This document shows positions 1 through 11,924 of a stretch of DNA of 64,000 bases, in pieces. The position numbers and the translations under genes were made by a program. This DNA comes from Dasypus novemcinctus (lineage: Eukaryota; Chordata; Mammalia; Cingulata; Dasypodidae). A model generated the notes under the pieces. It made no database searches, was not told the DNA's origin, and saw nothing but the letters and a program-made list of their open reading frames with translations. The stretch spans positions 17,547,405 through 17,611,404 of the forward strand of contig NC_092216.1 of the NCBI RefSeq assembly GCF_030445035.2, written 5' to 3'. The first letter of the stretch is position 1, and every line of letters starts with the position of its first letter.

Positions 1-565
1 TATGACAAAATGTGAATTTTATACAAAAACCAGTGATAACCAGCTCAGCAGTTGGACCAAGAAGAAGCTCCAAAGCACTTCATAAGTCCAAACTTGCATC
101 AAAAAATGGTCATGGTCATTGTTGGTGATCTACTTCCAGTCTGATGCACTACAGCCTTCTGAATCTCAACTAAACCTTTACGTCTGAGATGTATACTTGG
201 CAGATTGATGAGATGCACAGAAAACTGCAATGCCTATAGCTGGCATTGGTCAACAGAAAGGGTCCAATTCTTCTCCATAACAGTGCCCAACTGCATGTCT
301 CACCACCAGTGCTTCAAAAGTTGAATGAATCAGGCTATGAAGTATTTCCTCATCAACCATAATCACCTGACCTCTCCCCAGCCACTTCTGGAAGCATCTC
401 AACAACTTTTGCAGGGAACACACTTCCACAACCAACAAAGTGCAGAAACTGCTTTCCCAGAGTTTGTTGAATCCAAAGCATGGATTTTTATGCTTATGGA
501 ATCAACAAACTGTTTTCTCATTCACAAAAAATGTTTTGATTTTAATGGTTCCTATTTTGATTAAT
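1..565 (+). mobile_element. Mariner-family DNA transposon relic, C-terminal half of transposase
   Basis: The plus strand, read across several frames, spells the C-terminal half of a mariner transposase. Visible blocks include DEMHRKLQCL, the degenerate HNSAQLHVS (normally HDNARPH, which carries a catalytic aspartate), LQKLNESGYEV, the LTSPQP region and the family's C-terminal NGSYFD just before a stop at 562-564. The last 79 codons (from 325) are open; upstream the frame shifts repeatedly. The catalytic Asp is replaced by Asn, so the element is dead. The 5' half lies outside the window and no 3' terminal inverted repeat is visible before the SINE that follows. The family call is secure; the subfamily (Hsmar1/cecropia-like) is a guess. 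Confidence 0.85.
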
Positions 566-569
566 AAAA

Positions 570-955
570 ATTTTATTTTTATTTCTCCCTCTCCCCCCTG
601 TTGTCTGCTCTCTGTGTCCATTTTCTGTGTGTTCTTATGTCTGTGTTTGTATTCTTGTCAGTGGGACCAGGAATCTGTGTCTCTTTCTGTTGTGTCATCT
701 TGAAGCATCAGCTCTCTGTGTGTGCAGTGCCACTCCTGGGCAGGCTATACTTTTTTGCAAGGAGTGGCTCTCCTTGAGGGGTGCACTCCTTGCATGTGGG
801 GCTCACCTATGCAGGAGACACCCCTGTGTGGCATGGCACTCCTTGTGCACATCAGCACTGTGCATAGACCAGCTCACCACATGGGTCAGGAGGCCCTAGG
901 TTTGAACATTTGACCCCTTATATGGTAGGTGGATGCCCTATCAGTTGAGCCAAAT
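570..955 (-). mobile_element. DAS-type SINE, antisense
   Basis: Reverse-complement copy of the tRNA-derived DAS SINE of armadillos. On the plus strand it starts with the T-rich complement of the poly(A) tail. It continues through the body (TGGCATGGCACTCCTTG, CACATGGGTCAGGAGGCC) and ends at the complement of the tRNA-like head near 950 (TCAGTTGAGCC). It abuts the mariner 3' end. No clean target-site duplication was found. Short open frames inside it are incidental. Confidence 0.85.
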
Positions 956-999
956 CTCCTTCTCTGAGCCTAGTTATAAGAATTTAAAATTCACAGTCT

Positions 1000-2500
1000 A
1001 AAACTGCAATTCCTTTTGCACTTACCTAATATGTTTTTAAATTAGGTAGTGTGAGTCCTCCTATTTTGTTTTTCTTTTTCAGTATGTCTCTGGTACTTGG
1101 TGCCACTTGCTCTTCCAAATAAATTCCACAGATAGCTTTTCCAATTCAGTAAAAAATAGTTTGGTAATTTTTATTGCGATTGCATTAAATCTGTAACTCA
1201 GTTAGGGTAGGATATACTTTTTAGTGAAGTTTAGTCTTCCTGTGCATGAACAGGCAATATTCTTCCATTTAGGTCTTTTTGATTTCCTTTAACAGGGTTT
1301 TATAGTTTTCTGCCTAAGAGCCATTTACATCTTTAGTTAAATTTGTTCTTAGGTATTGGAGACTTTTCATTGCTATTGCAAATGACTTTTTTTCCTTGAT
1401 TTCTTCATTTTTCTTCTTTCTTAATATAAGTGTTTAGGGTTATTATTTTCCCTCTCAGCCTTTGCTGTAACCCATAAGTTTGTTTTCTATAGTTAATTTT
1501 TTTTACTAATTTTTAAAGAAGTTTTGGTCTCATTTTCATTCATCTCAAGATATTTACTAATTTCCCTTACAATTTTTTCTTTCATCCACTATTTAGGAGT
1601 GTGTTGTTTAGTCTCCACACATTTTTTAATTTTCTCTTCCCAAATAGTTCTGATTTCCAACTTAATTCCAGCTTCAAGGTGCTTTGAATAATTTCATTCC
1701 TTTTATTTCATTGAGACCTCCTTTGTGACCCATTATGTGGTCTATCTCAGAGAAAAAGATCTGTGAACATTGGTTTAATCCACTGATTTGGCATGCAGTG
1801 TTCTGTATATGTCTGTTAGGTCCAGCTGGTTTATAATATTGTTCAAATTCTCTCTTTCCTTGTTGATCTTCTGTCTAGTACTTCTATCTAATGATGTGAG
1901 TGTTACATGAAATCTCCAACTAATTATTTTAGAGATATCTATTTCTCCCTTCAGTTTTGCCAAGTTTTGCCAGAGTTTACCTCATGTGTTTTGGGACACC
2001 TTTGTTAGCAGCATAGCCATTTATGAGTTTCTCCTTCCTGGTGGATTGTCCTTTTCTTAGTATATAATGACCTTCTTCTATGTCATATAACACTTTTGAA
2101 TTTAGAGTCTTTTTTTGTCTGACACCATTAAAACTGCCCATGCTCTCTTTTGGTTGATGTTTGCATGGAATATCTTTTTCTAACCTTTCTCCTTCAGATG
2201 GTCTGTTTCTTTGGGTCTAAGCTAAGTTTCTTATAGACAGCATATGGATGGCTCATGTTTTTTTATCCATTCTGTCAGCCGATTTCTTTTGATTGTGTGT
2301 TTAATCCATATATTCAATTATATTATTGATAAAACATTATTTACTTCCACCATTTTATTGTTGGCTTTTATCTTATTTTCTTCTGTCTTTTTAATCTTTT
2401 GGTTTTCCATTCTCCATTGAAGTCCTCCCTTCTATACTCTCCTCCAAGCTTCTCTTTCTTTCCTGTTATTAATCTCCCTTTATTGCTTGCTACAAAGCCA
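1000..2500 (-). mobile_element. LINE-1 ORF2 fragments, antisense, internally rearranged
   Basis: The reverse complement reads as old LINE-1 ORF2. Plus-strand landmarks near 1230-1300 (CATGAACAGGCAATATTC, TTGATTTCCTTTAACAG) are complements of the ORF2 C-terminal region. The frame at 1775-1963 (-) contains STLDRST-like LDRSTRQK and LTDIYRTLH, typical of the endonuclease domain. The C-terminal and endonuclease parts sit next to each other, so the intervening reverse-transcriptase part was deleted or two insertions are juxtaposed. No intact frame remains. Confidence 0.75.
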
Positions 2501-2569
2501 GACTCTTTTAGTTTATGTTGGTGCATATTTTAAACTCATTTTTCTATTTGAAGGACAAAATTACTAAAT

Positions 2570-3060
2570 AATGAATTCTTCGTTTGCATTTTTTTTCTTT
2601 CAGATTGTACAAATCTTTTTATTTCCTTGGTTAAATTGTTCCTAGATATGTATATGGGGACGGGGGGGAGGAAGGGGAGGGGGGGGGAGGGGGTACTTGT
2701 TAAGTCTTGTTCCCCAGAATTTTGCTGAATTTATTAGCTTTAGTAGGTTTGAAGTTTTCTGTGGTAATTGCATAAATCATCACATTATCTGCTTCTTTAC
2801 CATTTTGGATATTCTTTATGGCATTTTCTTGCCTTGAAATTTTTTCTAGTACTTTTGGTATAAAGTTTATTAACAGTGATGGAAGCAGACATTCTGTCTT
2901 TTCACCCTCAAGTGTTATAGTAATACTTTAAATACTCTCTTAAAGTGGTGAGTTATTTTCCTGGGCTGCTTTTGGATATTCCTCTGTCAGCTTTTAGCAG
3001 TTTGAATTTGATGTATTAAATGGTAGTCTTTTTTTTGCTTATTGTATGTAATATTGTATT
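2570..3060 (-). mobile_element. LINE-1 reverse-transcriptase-region fragment, antisense
   Basis: Plus-strand words such as TTTTGCTGAATTTATTAGC and CATCACATTATCTGC are decayed complements of the LINE-1 RT segment around the FADD box. It is more diverged than the fragment on its left and interrupted by a G-rich tract at 2655-2693. Family-level assignment only. Confidence 0.55.
2655..2693 (+). repeat. G-rich tract with G-quadruplex potential
   Basis: About 39 bases, almost all G with single A interruptions, giving more than four runs of at least three G. It lies inside a LINE-1 fragment, so it is probably a local expansion rather than a regulatory site. Confidence 0.6.
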
Positions 3061-4860
3061 GTAATCCTGGGTCTTTAAAATTGTTTTTTCAATTTGTGTG
3101 TTTTTCTTTGTGTGTGTTTTTGGTTTTATTTTTCTGAAATTTATTCCTTCCATTCCTTTTTTTTAGTAACTTGTATAACTTGCAAAAATGTGTTTGTGAA
3201 ATCTCCCTTACACAATGCACCAATTTTTATCTCTATTCTTTGGTTTTAGCCTTTTATTTTATTTTTTAGAAATAGGTCCCTGAGTTTCTTACATTTGTGC
3301 ATAGTTTGTGCATAGGTGGTCAGCTAATTATGAGAGCAAGTGGTTGTGCCATTAGTGTACTGTCATCTGCTTATGGAGCTTTGTATAGATTGGGGAATGT
3401 ATTTGAAGTTGCAGGCAGTTTTCAAGTCTTCCTTTGCTTTAAATTTTCTTTGGACTCTTTCTACCTTAAAATATTTTTTTGCTAAAGAAATAACAGCAGT
3501 GTTACTTTTTCACTTGTCTCCTTACTTGCTAAATGATAACCTCTGAATTGTAATTTTGATGATGTCAGTGTTTGACAATGATGATAAAGAGTGGGTTTTT
3601 AATTTTTCTGCCCACGTCCCTTTTTTGTGGTATTTTGAATGTGATTTGAGTACAGTATTTGGTATTTTTATTTTATGGAAACAGTTTATTCAACTGAAGA
3701 ATTACTGTTAAATTATTTCTGTAATTATTTCTTTACTTTCTTATTCACTAATTAAAAACCAAATTGCATCCTTTTGCGTTCTTACTCATTCTTTTAAAAT
3801 ACCTGATTTTTAAGTAAACAAATTAATCATAAGTAATATTTTTACTTAGAAACATTGTATTCAGAGATGTTTTTTTAAATTATAGAATTGTATTTCACAG
3901 GCATCCTGGCTGACTTCAAAAGTTAAAATAGCTTATAAAATAAATTTTTATTATTTTATACTTTGACAAATTTATTTTCATGTGTAAGTAAAATGACTTT
4001 ATCCTTGCCTTTGAAGCAATCACCAGCTTAAAAAGAACAATTCTAAAATGTCTCTAGGGTTTAAAATTTCTCTTTCATATTCTGAACATAATATTTTAAC
4101 ATTTCCAAGGCAAAGTGTTAATAATGGGGTGTATATGGAAACTTTATGTTATGCATGATTTTTCCATAAACCTACAACTTCTGTAGATATAAAGTACAAA
4201 ATAACTATATCCCTCAATATTAACTGAATAACTGTTGTTGGAGCAAATTATTCTAGGATATTAACTGAATTGTTTCAAATTTTTAAAAATAGCTGAACTC
4301 TAACATCTAAGTTGAATATAGTATGCCAATATTCTAGAAAGCTTAAAAATATATTAATGTTTAAATAATCTTTCAACAGTATTTATTTTTGATATGTTGT
4401 TATTAGAATCATGTGGAAACTATTAAATTATTGTTTGCCTATCCCCGTATTTCTTAATTATTATTGCTGAGAAATATGTTTTCTTTTTCAGTAAAATAAA
4501 AGAAAGTCTTCTCAGAGCAGTTTGTGACTCTAAGGCTATAATCTAAGCAGAATTATTCATCTTATTTCATTGTGTAATTCATCCCATGAAATAACTTTCC
4601 TCTAAATTCAGTACTATGGTAACTTCTCCCTCAAAATACTTTTCCAGTATGATCATATTCTCTAATTAGCTGAATTTGGGGAAACTTACCTCTATATCTC
4701 TTTATAAATCCTTAGTGGAGAGATGCTATATTTCAAATGTCTTTAGACATATGAGTGGAATCTGTGGAATCTGTTTCTTGAAATATATTCATAGAGTTAG
4801 TAATTTTGCCTTTGATTAAGGATTACTATTGTCTTAACAGTTTTAATGGTGATTTTCCTT
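3061..4860. other. AT-rich intronic/intergenic sequence, nothing assigned
   Basis: No coding similarity, structural RNA or recent transposon recognised. Base composition matches the UTY introns to the right. Short open frames at 3297-3546 show no family resemblance and lie in low-complexity T-rich sequence. Confidence 0.5.
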
Positions 4861-4861
4861 T

Positions 4862-4941
4862 TTAAGTTGGTGCTGGGGATTGAACCCAGAACCTTATTAG
4901 AGAAAAGCAGGCATTTCAAACATTGAGCTTCACCTGTTCCC
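4862..4941 (-). mobile_element. tRNA-derived SINE head fragment, antisense
   Basis: GGTGCTGGGGATTGAACCC followed by CATTGAGCTTCACCTGTTCC is the complement of the tRNA-like head of the xenarthran SINE group. About 80 bp remain, without tail or target duplication. Confidence 0.6.
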
Positions 4942-5172
4942 CTTGATGATTTTTAAAGACTAATGAATATATAGTTTACCTTTATTAAATGTATATATCT
5001 TGGACCAGTGATTTGGTTCATTTTGATTTGTGTCCTTGGCTTTAAATGATAATGACCATAGGAATGTGTTTCTTCTTTTCATTTTTCAGTTATGATTTTT
5101 AATATTCAAATATTTAAATCAAAGTTGAAAATTTAAATTTTAAACCTATTTTTGCTTTCTGTTTCTTTCTAG

Positions 5173-5947
5173 GAGCTTCAGAGAGATCAGAGTTCACATT
5201 TGGCAGACCCTAATGGTGAACAATCTCTGTTTCACTGGACCTCCCCAGAATCTCCAATCAGCTAGCACTAGTATTCAAAATCAGAAGGGACATTCCACCC
5301 TGCCTAGTAATTCATTAACAGAGGGATCTGCTCTCAGTCCTTTCACCTCTCACACGGCTACCTCAGGTGGACAACAAGTCATTACTCTTACCAAAGAGAG
5401 CAGCAAGCCGTCAAGAAATACATCCTTAGTGCCTGATAAGAGCAGGCACAGTGAAGGGTCATCCGATGGCTGTGCCAGTGTCAAGGAACATCCTAATCAT
5501 GTTCATCAGCTGATACCAGATGGTTCTTTCAGTCCTAACCATGGAGATTCCATGTCACCAAATTTACTAATTTCAGATGATTCTCGGCTTTCCACCTTGA
5601 TGACTGGAAAGGCCAGTGACAATGTAGATACCAGACCCTGTGACAAATAACATCTTCCCAGCTATTTGTACAAAAACTGGCGATTCTGTTACCTCTTCAC
5701 CATCTTCAGCCATTTCCACAGCAACTCCGTCTCCTAAGTCAACTGAGCAGATGACCACACAAAGTGTTCCCAGCCTTAATAGTCCTCACTGTGAGCTACA
5801 TAGAACCAATGGAGAAGGAGTAGAGGACTCACAGAGCCACAAAGAAACAGATTTCCCTCAAATTAGCTACAAACCTAGTTCTCAGATCATACCATCAGTG
5901 TCTGTGTCCATATATTCCAGTTCAGCAGAAGTACTGAAAGCCTGCAG
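5173..5947 (+). pseudogene. UTY: UTY-like exon a, Ser/Thr-rich linker, frameshifted
   Basis: The acceptor is TTTCTTTCTAG before 5173 and the donor is AG/GTTAAC at 5947/5948. The 5' part reads [12 protein letters not shown] in one frame. A 2-bp loss near 5233 moves the reading into the frame open from 5213 to 5650 ([23 protein letters not shown]). About 5 bp lost near 5646 creates an immediate stop and shifts to the frame starting 5640 ([29 protein letters not shown]). The exon is full length and otherwise well aligned, so the frameshifts are the main damage. Confidence 0.85.
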
Positions 5948-8164
5948 GTTAACGTGGGTATGTTCCTCACAAAGTGAAATTGTTGACTAATGGTCCCATT
6001 AAAAAATCTCATTTATAATTTGAATCACTTAAGAAATGCAAAGTTCACCAAAGGTTGATATATTTACTTATTTAAAATAACAGCTTAATAAGGTTCTTGG
6101 TTATGCTTCAGTCTTCTGGTTATACCTTATCAATGTATGTGATGTGACAAGCATTTGGGTAATCTGAGATATGTCTTTGTGTAATGCCATTTCCCTCTTC
6201 TGATTTCTAGGATTATAAGTTTCAGTGTGATTGACTTTATTTTGAAGATTGTCACAAAGCTTAAATCATATTTCATAGATAATTGCAAGGCCTGGAAAAC
6301 CCTACTACTCATTTTCTTTTCTGGAAGTTGTTGGAGTTTCGAGTAGATATGAATCTCATTGATTATTAATATTCCACTTTGTTTATATTTGAAAAAACAT
6401 TTTGTCTCATTTGATGAGGTAATAAAATGGGCACAGAGGAGGGGAAAACAGAAAGAAAACATGAGAGGTCTGTTAGTCATTCTGAAGAGAACAGCCATGT
6501 TCAGCCATTTCTGTGGCTACATGGATTATTCCAGAAAGTGTATCTCTCGGTTTACTAAAGATACCCACCTCCCACCCCAAAAAGGAAGGGGAAGGAAAGA
6601 GGAAAGATTGTAGAAAGGAAGGAACAGTTTATGAAAAATTGGGGTAAAAATTATTTTGAGGCTGAGAAAGAACCAGTAAGAAATGGTATTTGTCATGTCA
6701 GGTCCATATTGATTCTTTCAATAATATCTGTACTAAACAGAAGTCTGAAAGTAAAAAGAAGTGATAAAGAAACATAGACTTTATGATTTAATGTCCCTGA
6801 TTAAGAAACTTCATGAGGAAATATAATTAATTGTACATGAGTTTTATCTGTAAAGTAACTTTTCATTTCTCTACCAAATGATAAACTTGGAATTTTAAAG
6901 AAAGCTATATTTAAAAAGCACTTTTTAAAAGAAGTTTTAAAATATTGACTAATTTCTCCAATAACAAATAAACTAATGATTAAGAAGTTTTCAGAATGGG
7001 TTAAACTGTTAATCTTTTCCAAACCTGAGTTTTTCTTCACCTTCATTTTTTTCTCACTGAATAATTCTGGTGAGGTTCACTATTTTGTCTCCAACAATTT
7101 TAGGCATATACATGTTCAAAAAATAGTCAATTTCTCTTGTCAACAGGGCTGTCCTTTTGAATTAGGGTAATAGTATATTTTAAGGGAGAAAGATTGATAT
7201 TTCCCATAGATTAGTGGCTTTCACAAAAATTCCTAATTTCTGACTTGGCCATAGGTAGTAAATATTTGACATATTAAAAAACTGCTAGATAAGATATAGC
7301 ACTATTTATTCTGAGTATTCTGTTCCTATATTCCTAGTTTGTCTTTTTTAAACTAGCTCTCATTTGTTTCATCTTGCTTGTGCAGTCAGTGCTGTAAATT
7401 GAAAGTATATGAATTACAGCACCTAAGATTCTCACAATATTCAAGTGATAGAAAACTTGAATTTGGCTCCCTTCTATTTGCTACATCTTTATAATACAGA
7501 CATTTGCACTTTCCATTGATTTAATTTTCTATGTAACCACTTTTTTCTATCACACAAATGTACAAACTGCAGTGACTATACTGTTTATGCTTTCTAGTCT
7601 CATTTCTCATATCATGGATATTGAATAAGCTTCAATTTTGGTAGCACGTAAGTTAGCATAAACATGTTTTCAAGTACAATTTTAACACTGGATCATTCTC
7701 AAAATCACTTCAAATAGTTTTTATGATATATTGCATCTTAACTGCTGACTATAAACAAGCTTCATGTAATCAAACAAATGAACCATATTTTGTTTAAAAT
7801 ATAAAAGTGACACGTGTCATAGGCAGTGAAATCAGTTTCTTTATTGTATAAATTATAATTGGCATTTTAATCCCATTAGTTTAATGAAGTTACTTGAATT
7901 ATTCCTTTATCAGGTACAGTGCAGCATTTTTCTGTTTGTTAAAAACAAAACACCTGTGCAGTTTATAATTTAGGTCCATTATGTATTTAAATTTCAAAAT
8001 TTAATGTGTATCATACCTAACTCTAAAAATTACATGATCATCATGCATTGTGAAGAGATGTTGAAATTTGGGTAGTGCTTTAGCTTATATTCTTAATTGT
8101 TAGTTATAACTTATTTAGTTTAATAAGCAATTTCACACTCTTGTATTTATAAAACAAAATTCAA

Positions 8165-8300
8165 TAATTAAAGTGGTTGAATGCCTAACTCCCACATGGG
8201 AGGCTCTACGTTGGGTTCCCCTTGCCTTGCCTCCTGAGAAAAACAAAAAACAAGCAAAATAAATCAAACCAACTCAAGGAAGCTGAGTGCTGGCTTTAAA
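8165..8300 (+). mobile_element. tRNA-derived DAS-group SINE, sense, decayed
   Basis: AAGTGGTTGAATGCCTAACT, CCCACATGGGAGGC and GGGTTCCC resemble the tRNA-like A- and B-box region of the DAS group, followed by an A/C-rich linker and the start of a second monomer (AGGAAGCTGAGTGCTGGCT). The rest was replaced by LINE-1 sequence. Confidence 0.6.
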
Positions 8301-8307
8301 AAGGTAA

Positions 8308-8415
8308 TAACCACCCAGGACAACTCCAAGTCCTGAAAATCCTCCCACATCATATCTCTTCTTTCTCTCCCTATCCTCAGCGGCTACTGTGACCACTTTC
8401 TCCACCTCAATGCGA
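8308..8415 (-). mobile_element. LINE-1 3'-end fragment, antisense
   Basis: AGGACAACTCCAAGTCCTGA and the TCTCTTCTTTCTCTCCCT block are the same sequence seen in the longer antisense LINE-1 ends at 35048-35650 and 50210-51475. Only the middle of the unit is present. Confidence 0.65.
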
Positions 8416-8513
8416 AAGAAAGAAAGGAAAGAAAGGAAAGAAAGGAAGAAAGAGGGAAGGAAGGAAGGAAGGAAGGAAGGAAGGAAGGAAGGAAGGAAGG
8501 AAGGAAGGAAGGA
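8412..8513 (+). repeat. (GAAA)n/(GGAA)n microsatellite
   Basis: Purine-only tract of about 100 bp that passes from GAAA/GGAAA units to a clean run of GGAA/GGAAG units ending in GGAATTTTTATAG. Probably polymorphic in length. Confidence 0.95.
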
Positions 8514-9132
8514 ATTTTTATAGTAATAACCATTTAATAAAATATATATGTAGCAGAGCTATATCTAACTTCATGGGGAAAATTAAATATTTCATTGAGA
8601 GTTAATATCTAATGAAATTAATGGAAAAAACAAAAAAGGTAATAACATTCTTGAGTCAAAACTTTCAAGCCTTTGTTTTCATTAGCACAATGAAAAAGGG
8701 GTAGCAAAATTGACAAAGAGACAAATTTTACTAATGGTAATATTGATATCTAGACTTTTGGTGCAAGTTATTGTTTAAATATTTATTGGTGAAAACCAAA
8801 GGGTAAAAGATATTAAAGGAAAAATTGGGGTCCATATTTGTTCTTTAGGTTAGAGAATAAATTGGAAAATTATGGGTAAAGAGTGTAATTTTGTCATTCA
8901 TTTATATGAAATGTAGATAATGTATTTTGTTTAATTTTTCTTAAATGATGTAAGAACTCAAATTATTTTAAAAATTATCAAATGTTCTTAATTACGAGTC
9001 CAAATATCCTGTAATTACAGTGTATTTGTAAATGCCCTATAATTAAACTGGGATTTAATTTAGGCTTTCTTATTTTTCTCTTAGTTTTCAAAATAAATAT
9101 ACAGCCCTTGTTTCTTCTAATTTTTAAAAAAG

Positions 9133-9262
9133 GAATCTTGGTAAAAACAGTTTGTCTAACAGCAGCATTTTGTTGGATAAATGTCCACCTCCAAGGTTAC
9201 AGTCTACACCATACTCATCCTTGCCAAAGGACACATTGAATCTACTCACACCTGGTATTTAT
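9133..9262 (+). pseudogene. UTY: UTY-like exon b, proline-rich segment, frame intact
   Basis: Matches the KDM6A/UTY exon reading [24 protein letters not shown] and TPGIY. The acceptor is AAAAAAG before 9133 and the donor is TAT/GTGAGC at 9262/9263. It is 130 nt long and open throughout, and its phase (one base completing an Arg codon from exon a) fits the parent gene. Substitutions concentrate in the proline stretch. Confidence 0.88.
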
Positions 9263-9925
9263 GTGAGCCCCAGTTTCTTAGAAATAAATGAAATCAGTGT
9301 TGGAATTTAATATCTTTAGAAAATAGAACACACTAATTATATATGTATGTATTTAAATCAGAGAGTATGCATGGACATATCTTGAAAGTTTTGGGGTAAA
9401 TATGTAGTATTCAAGGGATGAGAATACCTGTCATCAATCCTCAGGCAAAATTCCTAATTGTATTTTTTTTAAAAGATTTATTAGAACACAGGCATGTATT
9501 TTATTTTAATTTACATGGAGTGTGTATGGTTGTTTTCATTCAAAATATAATGGAAGTCTACTTAAAGAACTCTCTGAAAATACTTAAAACAGTTAAAAAT
9601 TTTAAGTATAACTTTGTGAACCATAATATTATAATGAGAGATGGATAATACCATTTAAAAATAAATCTAATTTTAAAATGAATTTATTCACCAGAGACAT
9701 TTTTAGGTCTATTATATCATAATGATGAAAGTAAGGTCTCTTAAATAGTGTCTCTTAAATCAAGAGATAATGATAAAATATTAAAATTTATACCAATAAA
9801 ATATCAATTGTTAGCATTCATTGTAGATTTTACAATGCCAGATGGATGAGAAAATGAATATGGAGTTGCTATTAATAATTAAAGAGTCATTTTTCTGAGA
9901 TCTAACAAAATATTTAATTTTGCAG

Positions 9926-10031
9926 TTGGAAAATAAATGTGATGCTTTCTTTCCTCCATTACATCAATTTTGTACAAATCCTAACAACCCTGTTACAGTA
10001 ATCCCTGACCTTGCTGGAGCTCTTAAGTTAG
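9926..10031 (+). pseudogene. UTY: UTY-like exon c, frame intact
   Basis: Encodes a close match to the parent exon ([29 protein letters not shown]). The acceptor is AATTTTGCAG and the donor is G/GTAAGC at 10031/10032. The conserved Arg-Gly after VTVI is replaced by Pro-Asp. Length 106 nt and splice phase match a normal exon. Confidence 0.9.
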
Positions 10032-10639
10032 GTAAGCTTTTAAAAGTGATAAAAAGTTTGTATGTTTTCTCTATTATCTTTTTTCTATTAAATATTTTTA
10101 AATTTACATATGCCATTCATACATGAACATAATTGTATAGTAAAAATTGTGAACTTACAAGAGAGTCACGCATATCATCATATAGGACTTTTTTTCCCCC
10201 AGGATTTTCAGTTTTTATTTTGATGGTGTCTCCCCACACCCCTCTTCCCTTATATATATAACATTTTAAGCATATGATATAAATAGAAAAAGGTGAAATT
10301 ATTGCTGAAATTTTAGAGGCATTTAAAATGTTTAATTTCGTATAAACTATGCAAAGTTAGTGCTTTTTATCAGATAATAGAAGTTTTGAACATAGGAAAA
10401 AGATGAAATTAGACCCTACTTATAAATACTATACTTCTTCAGAGTACTGAAGCATTATGGTTAGATCCAGGGTTTCAAGGGATTGTTTTGCAAATTTGAG
10501 CATCACATGATTCAGTGAAATCTTTTACGAAATGTCTGGAGCTCCATGAAGTGTTATTTCTTTTTTATTTTTTTAATACTTTTGAAATACATTTACAAAT
10601 TTAATTGTAGTTACTAACAACACTTATTTATCTATGAAG

Positions 10640-10836
10640 ATCTTGGACTTCACCAAAACTTTGGTAGGAGCTAACAATGAACATATGGTAGAAGGACACA
10701 GTTGCTGCAACCAGTAGATGAAAACTGGGACCCTACTGGAACAAAGAAAATATGGTGTTGTGAAAGTAATAGATCTCATACTACAATTGCTGAATATGTA
10801 CAGTACCAGGCTGCCTCATTTCAGGAGTCTTTGAGA
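10640..10836 (+). pseudogene. UTY: UTY-like exon d, two deletions
   Basis: Matches the parent exon ([10 protein letters not shown] region, then [37 protein letters not shown]-like). About 5 bp is lost near 10650 and about 4 bp near 10697. Together they remove 9 bp and return to the original frame, but the stretch between them runs into a TAA. The donor AGA/GTAAGT at 10836/10837 is consensus; the acceptor (TATGAAG) has a weak pyrimidine tract. Confidence 0.88.
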
Positions 10837-11924
10837 GTAAGTATTCAATATGGAGATTTTTATTGGAGTTGTAAAAGGGCACATGACCGCTGCAATATAT
10901 TTGTTTTATGCATATAAATTATACATAAATTTTATAATTTGCAAACTTATTAAACAAGACTTTCACAAACTTTAACTTGATTAAATACACATGATTATAT
11001 AGAAATAAAAATTAGTCTTAACAAGGCATCTCCCTCATTTGTGTAATATTTCTATTTAGATGGATAACCCATTTCTATTTAATATTTGCTGAATATCACT
11101 TGTAATTATGAAAGGAATTATGTGTGCATCTCACACATACAGACATGTTTCCATTGTTTTTAATCTGAAAGACACTTCACCAAAAGCATTAGTATCGTAA
11201 GATGAATCTCAGTGGGAAAAGTAGAAATTTTACAGAAATGTCTCATAATTTGTGGGGAATAAAAATTATCAAAAAAGCATAACCATAGGATTGTTATTAA
11301 AGACTCAATAGACAGTAAATAGGTTTAGAATTACGAACCTTGTGAAATCTTTTGCAAGTAAAGTATCTATTGTGATTTTCCTATTAAATATATTTTAGTT
11401 TGTTTTTTCAGATCTCTATTAAACTATGAAACAGAACTTCTGAATAGTATCACAGATTTAAAGTTGCAGAAATGTTATTTCTTAAATGCTCATCTTTATT
11501 GTTTTAAACTTCATCAAAATTTTATAACTGAAATGATTAAAACCTTTAAATTTTTAATCTGCTACTAGTTTATGTTTAGAAAATGTTTGAAAGTCAACCC
11601 TCAGTTCACATTTTTTAATCTGGTTGAAATAATTAAAGCAAATATTGTGTTCTTTTCTGAGTGATACTTAATAAAAGCTGTTAATGTAATTTTTTGTGAG
11701 TGGTAGAGTTCCCATTTTTTTAAAAAATGTTAATTGTTCTACTTTTGAGGTGCTTCAACTACAGGATTATGTATTGTCAGAAAAGAATAAGCAGCTAACA
11801 GAGATTAAGGTAAATTGTTTTACAATATTTGGAACTGAAAAAAGAGAAAAAATATTTTATTATCTTTTGCAGCAATCAACATTTAATGTGAAAAACTTCA
11901 CAGATATTAAGGAAGTATACATTT

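Larger units (their letters stand above)
5948..9132 (+). other. Intron of the UTY-like pseudogene
   Basis: AT-rich sequence of 3.2 kb without coding similarity apart from the flanking exons. It contains a SINE fragment (8165-8300), a LINE-1 3'-end fragment (8308-8415) and a GAAA/GGAA microsatellite (8412-8513). Several 60-120-codon open frames (e.g. 6130-6498 on the minus strand) resemble no known family. Confidence 0.6.

Noticed and set aside
4862..4941. tRNA gene
   Set aside because: Only the degenerate head of a tRNA-derived SINE; no complete cloverleaf.
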